In this document: positions 44,099 through 53,563 of the stretch, piece after piece | Layout of the letters: each line of letters opens with the position of its first letter | Position numbering within the stretch: position 1 is the first letter of the stretch | Source of the DNA: Rhodothermia bacterium | GTDB taxonomy: Bacteria; Bacteroidota; Rhodothermia; Balneolales; Balneolaceae | DNA length: 64,000 nucleotides | Direction of reading: 5' to 3' | Assembly (NCBI GenBank): GCA_030427885.1 | Contig: JAUICM010000004.1 | Coordinates: 186,001 to 250,000, forward strand | The notes under the pieces: model-generated | The model's database searches: none | What the model was told of the DNA's origin: nothing | What the model saw: only the letters and a program-made list of their open reading frames with translations | Program-made: the position numbers and the translations under genes

Positions 44099-44127
44099 TT
44101 TGTGGTTACTGCTGTGTCTTATAGTTG
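44099..44127 (+). promoter_or_regulatory. Possible promoter of the sigma factor gene
   Basis: TTTG at 44099-44102, 17-base spacer, TATAGTTG at 44120-44127 (one mismatch to TANNTTTG). The spacing is a little short. Confidence 0.35.
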
Positions 44128-44162
44128 TTAGCGCGCAAACATGAATTCCTAACGAGACGCTT

Positions 44163-44771
44163 TTGTCTGATTCTGAATTTACCAACTTACTGAAGCCTCA
44201 TTACAATGACGCTGTGAATTACACCCGTGCCTTATGTTCTGGTTCTGTCAGAGCTGAAGCTGAAGATGTGATCCAGCAGGCATTACTCAAGGCCTATGAA
44301 AATTTCGGCTCACTTAAAGAACCGGAAAAATTCAGAAGCTGGTTATTTCAGATCATAACCCGGTGTTTTTATAACGCCGTTCGAAAGCCGTTCTGGAGCA
44401 GGTTTGTGTCGCTTGGTTCGGAAGATGGCCAGGCCGCTTTCCAGGTATTTGAGCATGACTTCTTTGAAGAAAATCAGATCCTGATCGCTGCTTTGTCGAA
44501 ACTGAATAAAAAAGAACGATCGGCCCTTCTGCTTTTTGAGATCGGAGGATTCTCCATAAAAGAGATCACTGAAATGCAGAACGAGAACAGCGAATCGGCG
44601 GTGAAGTCGAGGTTAAGCCGGACAAGAGAAAAACTGCGGGAGTTCATGGTTGAGCTGGAACAGGTTTCCCATTTAAGAAACGGGATGCCCAATCCGGCGC
44701 TTAACATAAAATCTAACGATCTGTACCATGAAACCGCTAAAGTTATCAAAGAAATCAAATCCATTGGGTGA
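44163..44771 (+). CDS. ECF-type RNA polymerase sigma factor
   Basis: 202 residues starting at TTG (MSDSEFTNLLKPHYNDAVNY). Region 2 shows AEDVIQQALLKAYENFGSLKEPEKFRSWLFQI, and region 4 shows LNKKERSALLLFEIGGFSIKEITEMQ...SAVKSRLSRTREKLRE, the DNA-contacting helix-turn-helix for the -35-like element. No ATG start is available in frame nearby. A downstream membrane protein gene follows with a 4-base gap (or a 44-base overlap), which suggests a sigma/anti-sigma pair. The target genes are not visible. Confidence 0.92.
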   Translation: MSDSEFTNLLKPHYNDAVNYTRALCSGSVRAEAEDVIQQALLKAYENFGSLKEPEKFRSWLFQIITRCFYNAVRKPFWSRFVSLGSEDGQAAFQVFEHDFFEENQILIAALSKLNKKERSALLLFEIGGFSIKEITEMQNENSESAVKSRLSRTREKLREFMVELEQVSHLRNGMPNPALNIKSNDLYHETAKVIKEIKSIG

Positions 44772-44775
44772 CATT

Positions 44776-45636
44776 ATGAACCTGCAGGATGAATTCAACA
44801 ATCTGAAGAATAAAGATCACAGCAGATCTTTTGATGAACTGGGCGCGTGGTTAGATCAAAACGCAAAAAAACCACGAGATATGAAAGCCATTTATAAGAT
44901 CGCTGCATCAATAGTAATAACCACCCTGGTATTCATTGCCTGTTCTGTTCCTGTTTCACAGGATGAAGAGATCGGATATATGATCAAGGGATTAACGCCG
45001 GCACTTGAGATTCCGGATAATGTCAGCAGCAAAGAATACTACAAACAGAGATTTGAGAATGTAAAGCTGGACATAAAACAGGTAAGTGTACATCAGGTAC
45101 TGCACGAAGAGATCGGAAATGAAGCAGTTGAAATGCTGGAGGTGGTGATGGCGCTGCCTGAGGCGAACCGAAATCTTGCTGAGTCTAAAATGGCGTCCCT
45201 GTCTAAGGTGTTCGATTTCGAATCCGTTGAGATATTACCCATTGAAGAAACCGTAGAGCGGACCATGTTCGAAAGTGCCCTTCATAAGTTTGATGTAAAG
45301 CTGAAGCATGATATTTCAGAAGTTCAGGTTGCAGCAAAGATCAACAAATTTCTCCATGAGAACAGCGCCTTCGGAGGAGAAGCCGAGATCAAGATCGATG
45401 AAAAGGGCAACCGCTACGTCGAGATAGAGATGGAAAGCAGTAATGACCTCAATCAGAATGTACGTTTAAAACGATCTGTTGAAGCGCTGCATAATGAGCT
45501 TACTCCGGAAGGTAATCAGTTTTATTTAAAGGAAGATCTTACAGAAAAAGAAATCATTGAACTGAAGGAACAGAAACAGGCTGAAGTTGATAAGTATCAG
45601 ATTCGCCAGAAAGAGAACAACCAGAAGATTGATTAG
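44776..45636 (+). CDS. Putative membrane anti-sigma factor partner
   Basis: From ATG at 44776, four bases after the sigma factor stop, it has 286 residues. An upstream ATG at 44728 would overlap the sigma gene by 44 bases. An N-terminal cytoplasmic segment (about 40 residues) is followed by one membrane helix (IYKIAASIVITTLVFIAC, which also ends in a lipobox-like Cys), then an extracytoplasmic, highly charged helical domain of about 220 residues. Family membership is not recognised; the position and topology fit an anti-sigma factor. A strong terminator follows. Confidence 0.65.
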   Translation: MNLQDEFNNLKNKDHSRSFDELGAWLDQNAKKPRDMKAIYKIAASIVITTLVFIACSVPVSQDEEIGYMIKGLTPALEIPDNVSSKEYYKQRFENVKLDIKQVSVHQVLHEEIGNEAVEMLEVVMALPEANRNLAESKMASLSKVFDFESVEILPIEETVERTMFESALHKFDVKLKHDISEVQVAAKINKFLHENSAFGGEAEIKIDEKGNRYVEIEMESSNDLNQNVRLKRSVEALHNELTPEGNQFYLKEDLTEKEIIELKEQKQAEVDKYQIRQKENNQKID

Positions 45637-45673
45637 GGTTTAGACAGGCACAGTGTTTGGAACCCATACTTGT

Positions 45674-45701
45674 AAAAGCGGCTTTTGAAGCCGCTTTTTT
45701 T
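45674..45701 (+). terminator. Terminator of the sigma/anti-sigma operon
   Basis: AAAAGCGGCTT (45674-45684) pairs perfectly with AAGCCGCTTTT (45688-45698), with a TTG loop and a run of T. Confidence 0.9.
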
Positions 45702-45716
45702 ATTGAAGAGGTTAAG

Positions 45717-45833
45717 AGACCCTCCCTTGTTCCCTCCCTATTATTACGGAGGGAGACTTTTAAAATAAATATGAATTGAATATCAAAGTCCCCTCCCCTG
45801 ATTACAGGGGAGAGACAGGGTGGGGTCAAAACC
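45717..45833. repeat. C/G-rich dispersed repeat pair
   Basis: GACCCTCCCTTGTTCCCTCC at about 45718 and AAGTCCCCTCCCCTGATTAC at about 45787 through CAGGGTGGGGT. The repeat reaches the stop codon of the methyltransferase gene (TGACCCCAC on the minus strand). Confidence 0.7.
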
Positions 45834-46680
45834 TCACCAAATTGCCCAACTCAAGTTCCTTTCCTGAAGTGGCTTTAAGTCCTAGCGTGGTCGCTTCAAA
45901 TTGTTTTGGGAATCTGGAAACGGACCTCAATAGAGTAGTAAGATCATTCAGGGGCAGCTGAGGGGAATAGGTGTTAAGAATGAAGAAACGGTTCTCAGGA
46001 TCAAGGATCTTCATGGCATTTTCAATGAGATCAGGAAGGTCGCGGTTCAGCTTCCAGTTCTTTCCTTTCGGGCCAAGGCCGAAAATAGGTGGATCCATTA
46101 TAATGCCATTATATACATCTCCACGTCGTACCGATTTCTCTACAAATTTGCGGGCATCTTCCACGATCCAGCGAATGGAATCGATATGGTTGAGATCCGC
46201 GTTTTCACGGGCCCAGGTAACCACGCTTTTTACGGAGTCCACATGTGTGACTTCAGCGCCCGCACGGTCAGCAGCCAGTGAAGCTCCACCGGTATAAGCG
46301 AATAAATTGAGAAATTTCGGAGTGATTCCCTTTTCAATGAGTTCAGCACATTTGCCGCGGATAAATTCCCAGTTTTCGGCTTGCTCCGGAAACAGCCCCA
46401 AATGTTTGAAGGCTGTTTGTTTGAGATGGAATCGGATACCAGTATCAAGAAACGGGTAGCTGAGGGTGAAGTCAGAAATATCCTTTGACCAGGATCCTTT
46501 CTGTCCTTTGTCTTCTGAAAACCTGGATGTAGCTGAATCCCACTCCGCTTTGGTGAAACCGGGCGACCAGCTGGCAGCAGGTTCGGGCCGGTCGGTGATC
46601 AATGTACCGAAACGTTCGAGTTTACGTCCGTTACCTGCGTCGATCAGCTCATAGGCTTTCCATTTGGTTGGATATAGCAT
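45826..46680 (-). CDS. Class I SAM-dependent methyltransferase, RlmI/RlmK-like
   Basis: 284 residues. The Rossmann methyltransferase core shows FLNLFAYTGGASLAADRAGAEVTHVDSVKSVVTWARENA (SAM-binding loop and acidic residue after strand 2) and IIMDPPIFGLGPKG with the NPPY-like DPP motif typical of base methylation. The related RlmI makes m5C1962 in 23S rRNA and has an N-terminal PUA domain; here the N-terminal part (about 90 residues) is shorter and beta-rich, so a PUA domain is not evident. The stop codon lies inside a dispersed repeat, showing an insertion right at the gene end. Confidence 0.88.
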   Translation of the reverse strand: MLYPTKWKAYELIDAGNGRKLERFGTLITDRPEPAASWSPGFTKAEWDSATSRFSEDKGQKGSWSKDISDFTLSYPFLDTGIRFHLKQTAFKHLGLFPEQAENWEFIRGKCAELIEKGITPKFLNLFAYTGGASLAADRAGAEVTHVDSVKSVVTWARENADLNHIDSIRWIVEDARKFVEKSVRRGDVYNGIIMDPPIFGLGPKGKNWKLNRDLPDLIENAMKILDPENRFFILNTYSPQLPLNDLTTLLRSVSRFPKQFEATTLGLKATSGKELELGNLVRF

Positions 46681-46695
46681 GTGCTTAAATTAGCA

Positions 46696-47862
46696 TCATT
46701 CCCATTTAATTCCATATCGTATAACTGTTTTATCGCCAGACACAGAGTCTTCAAATTCTGTATACATCTTTCCGTTAGAGACGAATAAAATTTCTTCATC
46801 TGTTGGCCACTGAAATGTTCCTTTAAGTTTTCCAGAACTATTCATGATATACCAATCGTTAACATTATGGTTCTCCACTATGGTTGCTACCCACTGATCT
46901 TGCCTGTCATCCACAAAAAAGGTCTCTGCCGCAGGCCAGAATTCAGGATACTCGGCACCTTCGAACAAACTATGGAAGTTAGGGTGAATTTGGGATAGCA
47001 CTTCTTCTTTTTCCACCGGATCAGTATTAACGGGTAAATAAAAGGCTTTTAAATAATCCCCATTTGAATCAAATACTTCCAATAATGCATCTCTTGTACT
47101 TAGCTTAAAGATAAGACTGTCAGAAGTGAGAACAACAGACTCGGTTGAAGTGGGGATGGGCAACGACATTGCGTGGCCAAACTTATTTATGCCCGATTGA
47201 CGAAGTGGAAGATATTCTTCAGCTACTATGCCAGAAACTTGTTCTCCCTGTCTGTTTGTTTGAAAATAACCCCTGATTGAACGATTGTCTTTTTCATTGA
47301 GCATTAGACAAACAAGCAGTGAATGATCGAGAGGTTTTACTGAGACAGAATGCTTGTACTTAATCTCATTTCCAAGCTTCCATTTGTTGGGATCAAGAAG
47401 GAAAGAATGAACCAGACCAAAGGTATCGATATTAAAAAACTGAAGTCTCTGCATATTTCCATCAAAGACAATCAACTCTTCATTACGAATATAAATTCCA
47501 GCTATACTTTCGAAATCACCTGGTCCCCGGCCGTAGCGACCTATGTTTGTAATCAGGCTTCCATCAGGTTCATAGACTTGAATAAATTTCTCGTATGGAT
47601 TGGCTATATAGACTCTACCACCTTCATCAACAGCATATTTAGGTCCAAAACCAAGACTAGGTGCAGCCGGGGTCCCCGGTCTGTAAAGTTTCCCGATCTC
47701 CTGTTCTCTTTCAAAGTTTATGATTTTTGCATCTGAAGTATCAACAACAATCAGGTTTTCCAATCCCGAGAATTGAGCAGGAACAGAATTAGTTTTGGGT
47801 TTTGATCGGGATTCACAGGCTGAATAAAAAATCAGGAGAAATACCAGTATCGAATATTTCAT
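46696..47862 (-). CDS. Six-bladed beta-propeller lipoprotein
   Basis: 388 residues. A lipoprotein signal (ILVFLLIFYSACESR) precedes repeats of the 6-bladed (NHL-like) type, e.g. VDEGGRVYIANPYEKFIQVYEPDGSLITNIGRYGRGPGDF, the pattern of DUF4934/6-bladed beta-propeller proteins of Bacteroidota. No enzyme residues are visible; such proteins act as envelope binding proteins of unknown role. A single gene, not clearly in an operon. Confidence 0.82.
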   Translation of the reverse strand: MKYSILVFLLIFYSACESRSKPKTNSVPAQFSGLENLIVVDTSDAKIINFEREQEIGKLYRPGTPAAPSLGFGPKYAVDEGGRVYIANPYEKFIQVYEPDGSLITNIGRYGRGPGDFESIAGIYIRNEELIVFDGNMQRLQFFNIDTFGLVHSFLLDPNKWKLGNEIKYKHSVSVKPLDHSLLVCLMLNEKDNRSIRGYFQTNRQGEQVSGIVAEEYLPLRQSGINKFGHAMSLPIPTSTESVVLTSDSLIFKLSTRDALLEVFDSNGDYLKAFYLPVNTDPVEKEEVLSQIHPNFHSLFEGAEYPEFWPAAETFFVDDRQDQWVATIVENHNVNDWYIMNSSGKLKGTFQWPTDEEILFVSNGKMYTEFEDSVSGDKTVIRYGIKWE

Positions 47863-47951
47863 AAAGCAGCTTTATTTGGAAACATAGGTAGCTGACAATA
47901 AATCGAATATATATATGCTCTTGAATAGCACGTATATGTTATAAAATATGC

Positions 47952-50264
47952 TTACTTAGGTGATGTTTTTCCCCATTTCTTATTTGGTTTGCTGCCCATG
48001 AAGAAAGTGATGTTATCAGAATTCAGAAGTTCGCTATGGGTCAGGTAATTGCGGTTTATGGCTTTTCCATCGATGGTCACTTTCTGCACATATACATTTT
48101 TGGCAGATTGGTTTTTTGCTTCGATGGTGAGTTTGTGATCATCGGCTAAATTCAGAGTAACTTTTTTCACATTTGGGCTGCCGATGGCATACCAGTCTGC
48201 TCCAGGTGCTACAGGGTAGAAACCAATAGCACTGAAGATATACCAGGCCGACATCTGTCCGGCGTCATCGTTTCCAGGAAGGCCATCCGGGGTATTAGAG
48301 TACATGGTCTCCATGATCATCCGAACACGTTCCTGCGTCTTCCAGACATCGTTGGTCCAGTTATAGATATAAGGAATGTGATGCCCGGGCTCATTTCCAT
48401 GTACATAGTTACCGATGATCCCGTCACGGGTAATATCCTCGGTTCGTTCGATATATTTATCAGCGATCTCCATCACAAACAAAGAATCCAGATGCTCCGA
48501 CATACGGTCTTTTCCGCCCATCAACTCGATCATATGATCCAGGTTGTGTGGCACATAGAGGCTGTAATTCCAGGCATTACCTTCAATGAAGCCCTGACCA
48601 TGCGTGTCCATTTCGTCAAATTCTTTTTTGAACGTACCATCGGAGAGTTTAGGTCTCATGAACCCGCTAATAGGATCGTAGACATTTTCGTAGAAGGTGG
48701 AGCGGTTCATGTATTCACCAGCTACTGCTGAATTACCGGCCTTTTTTGCAAGTTGAGCAATAGCCCAGTCATCGTAAGCATATTCGAGTGTTTTTGAAAC
48801 GGAAGAGGAATTCTTGTCCTCGGGGACATAGCCCATGTCCATGTAGTATTCCAGACCATCGTAATAGGGAACTTTGGAAGTAACAACACTGGCTGCCAAG
48901 GCGCGGTCGATCTCGTCGGTGATCACTCCTTTTATATAAGCGTCTGAGATCACAGAAACGGAATGATAGCCGATCATACACCAGTTTTCATTGGCATAAT
49001 GCGACCAGACCGGAAGCATGTGATGCGCGCTCTGATCATAATGAGCCAGCATGGAATGAACCATATCACGGTTACGCTCGGGTTGCAGGATGTTGAAAAG
49101 CGGATGTAAAGCCCGGTAGGTATCCCACAAAGAAAAGATGGTGTAATTGGTGAATCCGTCAGCAGTATGAATGTTCTGATCCAGTCCGCGGTATCGGCCA
49201 TCAACATCCATGTAGGTGATTGGTCCGAGGAAAGTATGGTACAAGGCTGTGTAGAAGGTTTCTTTATCTTTTTTGGTGATGGTCTCCACTTCCACTTTTG
49301 AAAGCTCCTCGTTCCAGAGCGCCTGACTTTCTTGTACTACCCGGTCAAAATCCCAGTGTGGCATTTCAGCTTCCAGGTTTTTCATAGCCCCTTCGGTACT
49401 CACAGAAGACAGCGCAAACTTGATCACCAGTTCTTCGCCTTCTTCCATATCAAAGTTGAAGTAGGCGGTGAGTTCCTTTCCGATCATCTCCGGGAAATTC
49501 TTGCTCTCATCAAACTTCTTCCAGAATCCCTTATATACTCCGGCCGGATCTTTTTCATGACCGTAATCATTGAAAGCTTTGGAAAATTCCATGGCAAAGT
49601 ACACGGTTCTGGTTTTAGCCCAGCCATTGGTCTGGCGGTATCCGGTTATGGTGGAATCATTTTCGACCCGTACGAAAGTCCAGACATTCTTTTCATCATA
49701 AGTATAGATGCCATGGGTCAGATCCAGGATCACGTGTGCTTCATCCGTTTCAGGGAAGGTATAACGGTGAACGCCCACACGATTGGTGGTAGTTAATTCA
49801 GCTTTGATCCCATAATCATCCAGATCCACTTTATAATAAGCCGGTTCAACAACTTCGGTGTCATGTGAGTAAGCAGACCGATATCCGGCAGAGGTATTTT
49901 CTTTGGAACCTGCATTGAGCTGTAGTTTACCAACGGTTGGCATCACCAGAAAATCACCCAGGTCGGAATGCCCTGTTCCGCTGAAGTGGGTATGACTGAA
50001 TCCCACGATGGTTGGGTCATCATATTGATAGCCCGCACAGTAACGATACACTTCTCCATTATAAGCTCCATTCAATTCATAACGAGTGGTGTCGGTATCC
50101 GGACTGAGTTGAACCATCCCAAAAGGAACAGTAGCTCCGGGATAGGTATGTCCCATGTTCCTGGTACCAACGAGAGGGTTTACAAAGTCGATAGGAGAAG
50201 ATTGAGAAAACGAGGTGGTACTTAAGATTGCAAGTACAATTACCAGAAGAAGTGGTTTTTTCAT
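47952..50264 (-). CDS. GH92 family alpha-1,2-mannosidase
   Basis: 770 residues with signal peptide (LLVIVLAILSTTSFSQ). The N-terminal beta-sandwich begins DFVNPLVGTRNMGHTYPGATVPFGMVQLSPDT, the GH92 hallmark, with GFSHTHFSGTGHSDLGDF. The (alpha/alpha)6 barrel has GNEPGHHIPYIYNW (acid and calcium-related region) and GNDDAGQMSAWYIFSAIGFYPVAPG with the conserved aspartates. It should trim mannose from N-glycans or mannans at the cell surface or periplasm, calcium-dependent. No PUL partners are visible. Confidence 0.96.
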   Translation of the reverse strand: MKKPLLLVIVLAILSTTSFSQSSPIDFVNPLVGTRNMGHTYPGATVPFGMVQLSPDTDTTRYELNGAYNGEVYRYCAGYQYDDPTIVGFSHTHFSGTGHSDLGDFLVMPTVGKLQLNAGSKENTSAGYRSAYSHDTEVVEPAYYKVDLDDYGIKAELTTTNRVGVHRYTFPETDEAHVILDLTHGIYTYDEKNVWTFVRVENDSTITGYRQTNGWAKTRTVYFAMEFSKAFNDYGHEKDPAGVYKGFWKKFDESKNFPEMIGKELTAYFNFDMEEGEELVIKFALSSVSTEGAMKNLEAEMPHWDFDRVVQESQALWNEELSKVEVETITKKDKETFYTALYHTFLGPITYMDVDGRYRGLDQNIHTADGFTNYTIFSLWDTYRALHPLFNILQPERNRDMVHSMLAHYDQSAHHMLPVWSHYANENWCMIGYHSVSVISDAYIKGVITDEIDRALAASVVTSKVPYYDGLEYYMDMGYVPEDKNSSSVSKTLEYAYDDWAIAQLAKKAGNSAVAGEYMNRSTFYENVYDPISGFMRPKLSDGTFKKEFDEMDTHGQGFIEGNAWNYSLYVPHNLDHMIELMGGKDRMSEHLDSLFVMEIADKYIERTEDITRDGIIGNYVHGNEPGHHIPYIYNWTNDVWKTQERVRMIMETMYSNTPDGLPGNDDAGQMSAWYIFSAIGFYPVAPGADWYAIGSPNVKKVTLNLADDHKLTIEAKNQSAKNVYVQKVTIDGKAINRNYLTHSELLNSDNITFFMGSKPNKKWGKTSPK

Positions 50265-50366
50265 TGATAGAAAATATTAGTTAACAGGCTCTGCAAAAAA
50301 GGAGTCTTAAAGTACTCAATTTTAAGAGTGATGATAAACCCGGAATGTAAAAGCTGTTAGCGGATG

Positions 50367-51437
50367 TTATTCTTCCAGAAAGGCATCGGCGAGTTTGAAG
50401 TGTAAGCCGTTGAAACCGGCATTAGAACGGTTGATAGCAAAAGCGATGACCATTTTATGTTCTTTATTGATCATAAACATGGTACTGCCGCCAACAGAAC
50501 CTCCTGAATGGCCTTTCCAGGTTTTATCATTGTGAGTCAATGTACTCCAGCCCATCCCGTAATTAGTAGACTCACCGTCTGATGTTGACTGTGGATACAT
50601 CAGTTCAAGCTGAGTTTCTTCATTCAGATAATCATAATTGAAGAAAGCCTTGCCAAACCGGACCAGGTCTTCGGTTGTACCAATAAATCCTCCTCCGGCC
50701 CATTTGTAACTGTTATCAACAAAGGGAGCTTCCACATTTTTTGATTCGGCATCATGCCAGATATAGAACTTAGTTTTATGAGGGATGTCCTGTTTTGCCC
50801 ACTCGGGAACGGTATTATTCATGCCCAACGGATCGAATACATGTTCTTTCATAAACGGCAGAAAATCTTCCCCGGAAGCACCCTCCATCACAGCGCTGAT
50901 CAAGTTCCAGCCATAGCTTGAGTAGCTGTATTGAGTGCCTGGCTCAAATAGAAGAGGATCATCTTTAAAGATCTTCAATCCATCAGTAACCGTTGGATAA
51001 GAGAAGATATTCATGAATTCAGAGCCCTTATAATGACGAATACCTGCAAGGTGGCCGGCAACCTGACGAACGGTAAGAGGGTATTTCTTAACGGGAAATT
51101 CAGGCACATATGTTTGAACGATCTGGTCAGGATCAAGCTTTCCTTCTTCGATCAATACACCCAAGCCTGCAGCAGTTAGTGTTTTTGAAACACTACCGAT
51201 CCTGAACTTTGTGAGGGAAGGATTGACCGGTATGCCCGCCGCTATATCAGCATATCCATAGCCTTTTGAGAATACAAGTTGTCCGTCTTTGTAGATCGAA
51301 ACAGACATGCCCGGTATTTCTTTATCATCAGCGTATGCCTGAGCAATGGAATCTGCTTTCTCTACAGAGCGTTGCAGGTCTTGCCCCCAAAGAGTGACGG
51401 GAAGCAAGAGAAGTAGGAAGAAGAGTATTTTTTTCAT
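50367..51437 (-). CDS. Serine hydrolase of the beta-lactamase/class C family
   Basis: 356 residues with signal peptide (LFFLLLLLPVTLWGQ). The serine nucleophile is in the SxxK motif SVSK (within FRIGSVSKTLTAAG), the YxN-like motif is YSYSSYGWN, and the HxG-type motif is HSGGSVGG. This is the pattern of beta-lactamase-related serine hydrolases (class C, peptidase S12) that act on esters or D-amino peptides; a true antibiotic function cannot be assumed. A single gene upstream of GH92 on the same strand. Confidence 0.9.
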   Translation of the reverse strand: MKKILFFLLLLLPVTLWGQDLQRSVEKADSIAQAYADDKEIPGMSVSIYKDGQLVFSKGYGYADIAAGIPVNPSLTKFRIGSVSKTLTAAGLGVLIEEGKLDPDQIVQTYVPEFPVKKYPLTVRQVAGHLAGIRHYKGSEFMNIFSYPTVTDGLKIFKDDPLLFEPGTQYSYSSYGWNLISAVMEGASGEDFLPFMKEHVFDPLGMNNTVPEWAKQDIPHKTKFYIWHDAESKNVEAPFVDNSYKWAGGGFIGTTEDLVRFGKAFFNYDYLNEETQLELMYPQSTSDGESTNYGMGWSTLTHNDKTWKGHSGGSVGGSTMFMINKEHKMVIAFAINRSNAGFNGLHFKLADAFLEE

Positions 51438-51484
51438 GGAATGGTAAAATACTTAGTTTAAATTCGATTAATGAAAGTATGCAA

Positions 51485-52000
51485 CTACTCCCACGGACTA
51501 CCCGGATCTTCATACAGATCAATGGGCGCCTCCCGCTGATAAAGGGTGTCCACAAAGAAATTTTTGATCTCGAATTCGTTGGCGTCAACATGATCTACCC
51601 GGGCGATAATTCGGAGACGGTACTTTCGGGAGGTATCTGCTTTTGCCGATACATCCAGCGTTGGCCGGAGCAGGTACACAATATTCATATCCTCAATGTT
51701 TACGTAATCACTATAGTGGTCGTAGGGATCGAGAGAATCTTCAACGATCAGGGAATCGGGCATTACCTGGTCCAGGTTATCAAATACTTCCTCCATAGCA
51801 TCCGACCACATATTTGCTTCACCGGGCACCATATAAAAGCTTTCCGGAGAACAAATTGAGTATAATATACCAGCTGCTACAAAAACCAGGATGGTGCCAA
51901 AACATCCGCAGCCATTTGATGCGCACCCTTCTCCAGAGGATACTTTTTCATCTTTATCATGTGAATTGTACTGACTGTGGTCTTGTTCCTTTGCCTTCAT
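51485..52000 (-). CDS. Single-pass membrane protein of unknown function
   Basis: 171 residues: a charged, His/Asp-rich start (MKAKEQDHSQYNSHDKDEK), a Cys/Gly cluster CASNGCGCFG, one membrane helix (TILVFVAAGILYSIC), then an acidic extracytoplasmic domain with EDSLDPYDHYSDYVNIEDMN and a terminal beta-rich part. The cysteine cluster before the helix is notable and could bind metal or be lipidated, but I do not recognise a family. A same-strand neighbour of the serine hydrolase gene, 47 bases upstream. Confidence 0.65.
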   Translation of the reverse strand: MKAKEQDHSQYNSHDKDEKVSSGEGCASNGCGCFGTILVFVAAGILYSICSPESFYMVPGEANMWSDAMEEVFDNLDQVMPDSLIVEDSLDPYDHYSDYVNIEDMNIVYLLRPTLDVSAKADTSRKYRLRIIARVDHVDANEFEIKNFFVDTLYQREAPIDLYEDPGSPWE

Positions 52001-52113
52001 AAAGTATGTTTAATTCCGAAAAAGCAGGGAGCCCCGGATCCCTGAATATGATGCATTGCTAGCAAAATACTTGCTATAAGCTTTCACAAGAAAGTAGTTT
52101 AAAAGGAATAATA

Positions 52114-52989
52114 CTAATGTATTGTTATGGAATAAGAATGCGTGCGGGATTCATCCGGAGCCAGTATCCGAAGTGCTTCCTTTTTCATGAAGTCATGATC
52201 TGAGTCAACATGATCTGTAATACCATGCCAGGGTTCAATACACACAAATGGCGCGGCTGGTTTTGCCCAAACGCCGAGGTAAGGAAATTCAGGGAAGTCA
52301 ACAGTAAGAACGGGGCCGTGACCCTTGCTCACAAGAGAGGCTTTTCGTGACCTCAGGTCATTGAAGATCAAAGCATCCCGGTCGAAGAGATGTTTATGAA
52401 GGGGGATCGTATTCGAATTATCAAGACATGGCAGCGACTCTCCGGTGAGTAGTCCCTGATTATTGATAAGCAAAGTTCTTGAGTTTTCTACGTGTTCCAG
52501 CCCGATGTAATAATCTTCATATTCTTCACCTTCAAAAAGAGGGCAGTTGAATGCCGGATGTTCACCAAAATTATAGGGTAGTTCTTTTGTATCCAGGTTG
52601 GTTACCTGATGCGAAATTGTGATCCTGTTACCATCCAGGCTAAATACAGAATCGATCAGAAACTTAAACGGAAATAGCTGCAGCGTTTCCTCATCCCAGC
52701 TAAAGCGGAATCTCATACTGGTTTCTGCTTGATTTGTGAGTTCGGGTTTATCAGAACCCCGGATGAGTCCATGTTTGGGGATATGGTAAAACCGTCCATC
52801 AATACAGGTTTTACCATCTTTCTGTAAACCGATCACAGGGAATAAGACCGGCGAATGATTGGCCCAGATATCAGGGTTTCCCTGCCACATATATTCTTTA
52901 CGGTTATGTTTATTAAAAATGGAGCAGAGTTCCAGTCCGTTTTTTTGTACAGCAACGGAAAGCAGTTCATTGGAGATCGAATATTTCAT
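52114..52989 (-). CDS. Aldose 1-epimerase family protein (LacX-like)
   Basis: 291 residues, beta-sandwich galactose-mutarotase fold. GLELCSIFNKHNRKEYMWQGNPDIW at the start, PVLFPVIGLQKDG, HGLIRGSD with the catalytic histidine region, FNFGEHPAFNCPL-like motif (YNFGEHPAFNCPLF), and FVCIEPWHGITD with the glutamate. The family epimerises C1 of aldoses; LacX-type members are often of unknown substrate. A single gene. Confidence 0.88.
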   Translation of the reverse strand: MKYSISNELLSVAVQKNGLELCSIFNKHNRKEYMWQGNPDIWANHSPVLFPVIGLQKDGKTCIDGRFYHIPKHGLIRGSDKPELTNQAETSMRFRFSWDEETLQLFPFKFLIDSVFSLDGNRITISHQVTNLDTKELPYNFGEHPAFNCPLFEGEEYEDYYIGLEHVENSRTLLINNQGLLTGESLPCLDNSNTIPLHKHLFDRDALIFNDLRSRKASLVSKGHGPVLTVDFPEFPYLGVWAKPAAPFVCIEPWHGITDHVDSDHDFMKKEALRILAPDESRTHSYSITIH

Positions 52990-53024
52990 ACAGGAAAATA
53001 GAATCTTATTCTTTAAAAGACGGG

Positions 53025-53477
53025 TTATTTTAACAGATCATGATGAGTAGCGTTTCTCAATGCAGTTGCCACCGAGGTACCAAACTCGATCTCATGAAAG
53101 GGAACCGGAGCAATATCATCAGGCAGTTTCTGTTTGAGGATGACACTGCTTTTGTGATTGGTATCAAAGATAGTTTTGGAAAGAGTTGTATCAGCAGGAA
53201 GTCCCACATCGGCACACCAGCTCCCGAAAGAGTCAGTGAGTTCAATACTTTCACATTCAAGCAGTGCCATATTCAAAAGGAAAACCGGATTTCCCTGATC
53301 CACATCGTTGTATTCATCATCAGCAAAGAAAGGGAGTTCGGCATCCTGAAGACATAAAACAAGCTTTCGGAAGAAGATCGTATCCAGTTCTTCAGTTCGC
53401 TCATGTATTCTGAAACGGATATCCAGTTTCCGGACGGTATCGACAAGAGCTTGTATGATTTCAGAATATTCGGCCAT
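53025..53477 (-). CDS. Conserved-looking protein of unknown function
   Basis: 150 residues, no signal peptide or membrane segment. Acidic, with predicted helices at both ends and a middle beta part (NPVFLLNMALLECESIELTDSFGSWCADVG). I see no catalytic motif. Codon use and the absence of other frames favour a real gene. It lies 35 bases upstream of the epimerase gene on the same strand and may be in its operon. Confidence 0.6.
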   Translation of the reverse strand: MAEYSEIIQALVDTVRKLDIRFRIHERTEELDTIFFRKLVLCLQDAELPFFADDEYNDVDQGNPVFLLNMALLECESIELTDSFGSWCADVGLPADTTLSKTIFDTNHKSSVILKQKLPDDIAPVPFHEIEFGTSVATALRNATHHDLLK

Positions 53478-53563
53478 AAAAAAACATACAGCTCTTCACA
53501 GATTATTCATAGTTCCGGGATACACTTAAACTGAGTTGGAAGCTTCAATTATGAGGGAGAATT

